Assembly: GCA_021160685.1 (NCBI GenBank)
Contig: JAGHCC010000411.1
Location: 1-6,111, forward strand
DNA length: 6,111 nt
Source: Desulfobulbaceae bacterium
Lineage (GTDB): Bacteria; Desulfobacterota; Desulfobulbia; Desulfobulbales; SURF-16
Direction: 5' to 3'
Under the pieces are notes generated by a model. That model made no database searches and had not been told where the DNA came from. It saw nothing but the letters and a program-made list of their open reading frames with translations. Made by a program: the position numbers and the translations under genes. Of the stretch, positions 5,595 through 6,111 are shown piece by piece. The first letter of the stretch is position 1; each line of letters opens with the position of its first letter.

Positions 5595-6111
5595 ATGTTG
5601 GAAAAAAGTCTGCAAAATCACCAAAAGGCCTTCAAGAAAACGCTGGAATCATACAAGGCGGCCTTCAAAACGGAAGATATCGGCCGGGTCATCTCCCTGG
5701 CCGGGCCGGTCGCCCGAGCTGAGGGCCTGGCCGGAGTCCATGCCGAGGAGCTGGTCCGCTTTGCGGACGGCACCCTGGGCATGGTCTCCAGCCTGAATCC
5801 GGAGGTGGTCGGCGTTATCCTCCTGGGTTCTCCCGGAAACATCAAGGCAGGCAGTGAAATCAGACGGCTGGGCACGGTGGTGGACATCTGCGTGGGCCGA
5901 GAACTGCTGGGACGAGTCATTGACGGCACAGGTATGCCCCTGGACACCAAAGGTCCCCTGCCCGATCTTGAACGACGGCCCGTTGAACAGCCGGCGCCGC
6001 CGATCATACACCGGGCTCCGGTGACTGCTCCCCTGGAAACGGGCATCAAGGTCATTGACGGCCTGATCCCCATTGGCAAAGGCCAGCGGGAACTCATCCT
6101 GGGAGATCGGC
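5595..6111 (+). CDS. atpA: N-type ATPase F1 alpha subunit, 5' part (runs off the right edge)
   Basis: Alpha is the non-catalytic nucleotide-binding subunit of the F1 head and supplies the arginine finger to beta. The window holds the first 172 codons. The N-terminal helix (about 1-22, KSLQNHQKAFKKTLESY) is followed by the beta-barrel segment DIGRVISLAGPVARAEGL, a form of the alpha-type IGxVxxVxxGIAxVxGL, and then GRVIDGTGMPLD, RAPVTAPLETGIKVIDGLIPIGKGQRELILGDR. The last residues are the usual lead-in to the alpha P-loop GDRQTGKT, which is cut by the window end. The start is ATG 5595. The only Shine-Dalgarno candidate is a weak AAGAGAGA at 5573-5580, about 14 bases away, and no upstream in-frame start exists nearby. 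It is separated from atpF by 229 bases carrying a palindrome. The gamma gene atpG is expected downstream. Confidence 0.92.
   Translation, partial: MLEKSLQNHQKAFKKTLESYKAAFKTEDIGRVISLAGPVARAEGLAGVHAEELVRFADGTLGMVSSLNPEVVGVILLGSPGNIKAGSEIRRLGTVVDICVGRELLGRVIDGTGMPLDTKGPLPDLERRPVEQPAPPIIHRAPVTAPLETGIKVIDGLIPIGKGQRELILGDR

Noticed and set aside
5618..6097. 159-codon open frame on the minus strand
   Set aside because: It is antisense to the conserved start of atpA, with no start context or domain.

Overview
The window carries most of an N-type (N-ATPase) F1Fo ATPase operon on the plus strand, in the order that defines this alternative family: atpD (beta), atpC (epsilon), atpQ, atpR, atpB (a), atpE (c), atpF (b) and the 5' part of atpA (alpha), which runs off the right edge. 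The beta-first order, the small membrane genes atpQ and atpR between epsilon and a, the long b subunit, and the absence of a separate delta gene between b and alpha all separate it from a housekeeping atpIBEFHAGDC operon. From family knowledge, N-ATPases are usually a second, laterally transferred rotary ATPase, proposed to work mainly as ATP-driven Na+ or H+ exporters.

Layout. Positions 2-787 hold the 3' part of a Rossmann-fold oxidoreductase-like gene, interrupted by one in-frame TGA at 302-304. Positions 788-1064 are non-coding and AT-rich, with a long bulged hairpin (929-984), and lead to atpD, which starts with TTG behind a good Shine-Dalgarno. atpD/atpC, atpR/atpB and atpE/atpF overlap by 1-4 bases, and atpQ/atpR and atpB/atpE are separated by 3 and 9 bases, so the operon is translationally coupled. 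Only two joints are open: atpC-atpQ (113 nt) and atpF-atpA (229 nt). Each is occupied by a palindromic repeat-like element (2869-2931 and 5413-5495), and the gene behind each lacks a clear Shine-Dalgarno.

How the genes work together. AtpD and AtpA form the catalytic head. AtpC and a gamma subunit (atpG, expected beyond the window) form the central stalk. AtpE forms the rotor ring and AtpB the ion half-channels with its essential arginine. AtpF is the peripheral stalk and appears to carry its own delta/OSCP-like C-terminal domain. AtpQ and AtpR are accessory membrane proteins thought to help assemble the ring. AtpE has an E-S-T-x-x-Y cluster like sodium-binding c subunits plus a second glutamate (E30) in helix 1, so the coupling ion cannot be settled from sequence alone.

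Organism. GC content is moderate, and the intergenic palindromes (CTCTGTG-type and CCCCCTTT/AAAGGGGG-type) are of a kind I associate with Desulfobacterota and other environmental anaerobes. This is an inference from style, not a firm assignment. I see no wholly new system: the operon type is known. The points most worth checking are the in-frame TGA, the double-carboxylate c subunit, the b-delta fusion and the palindromes in the operon joints.
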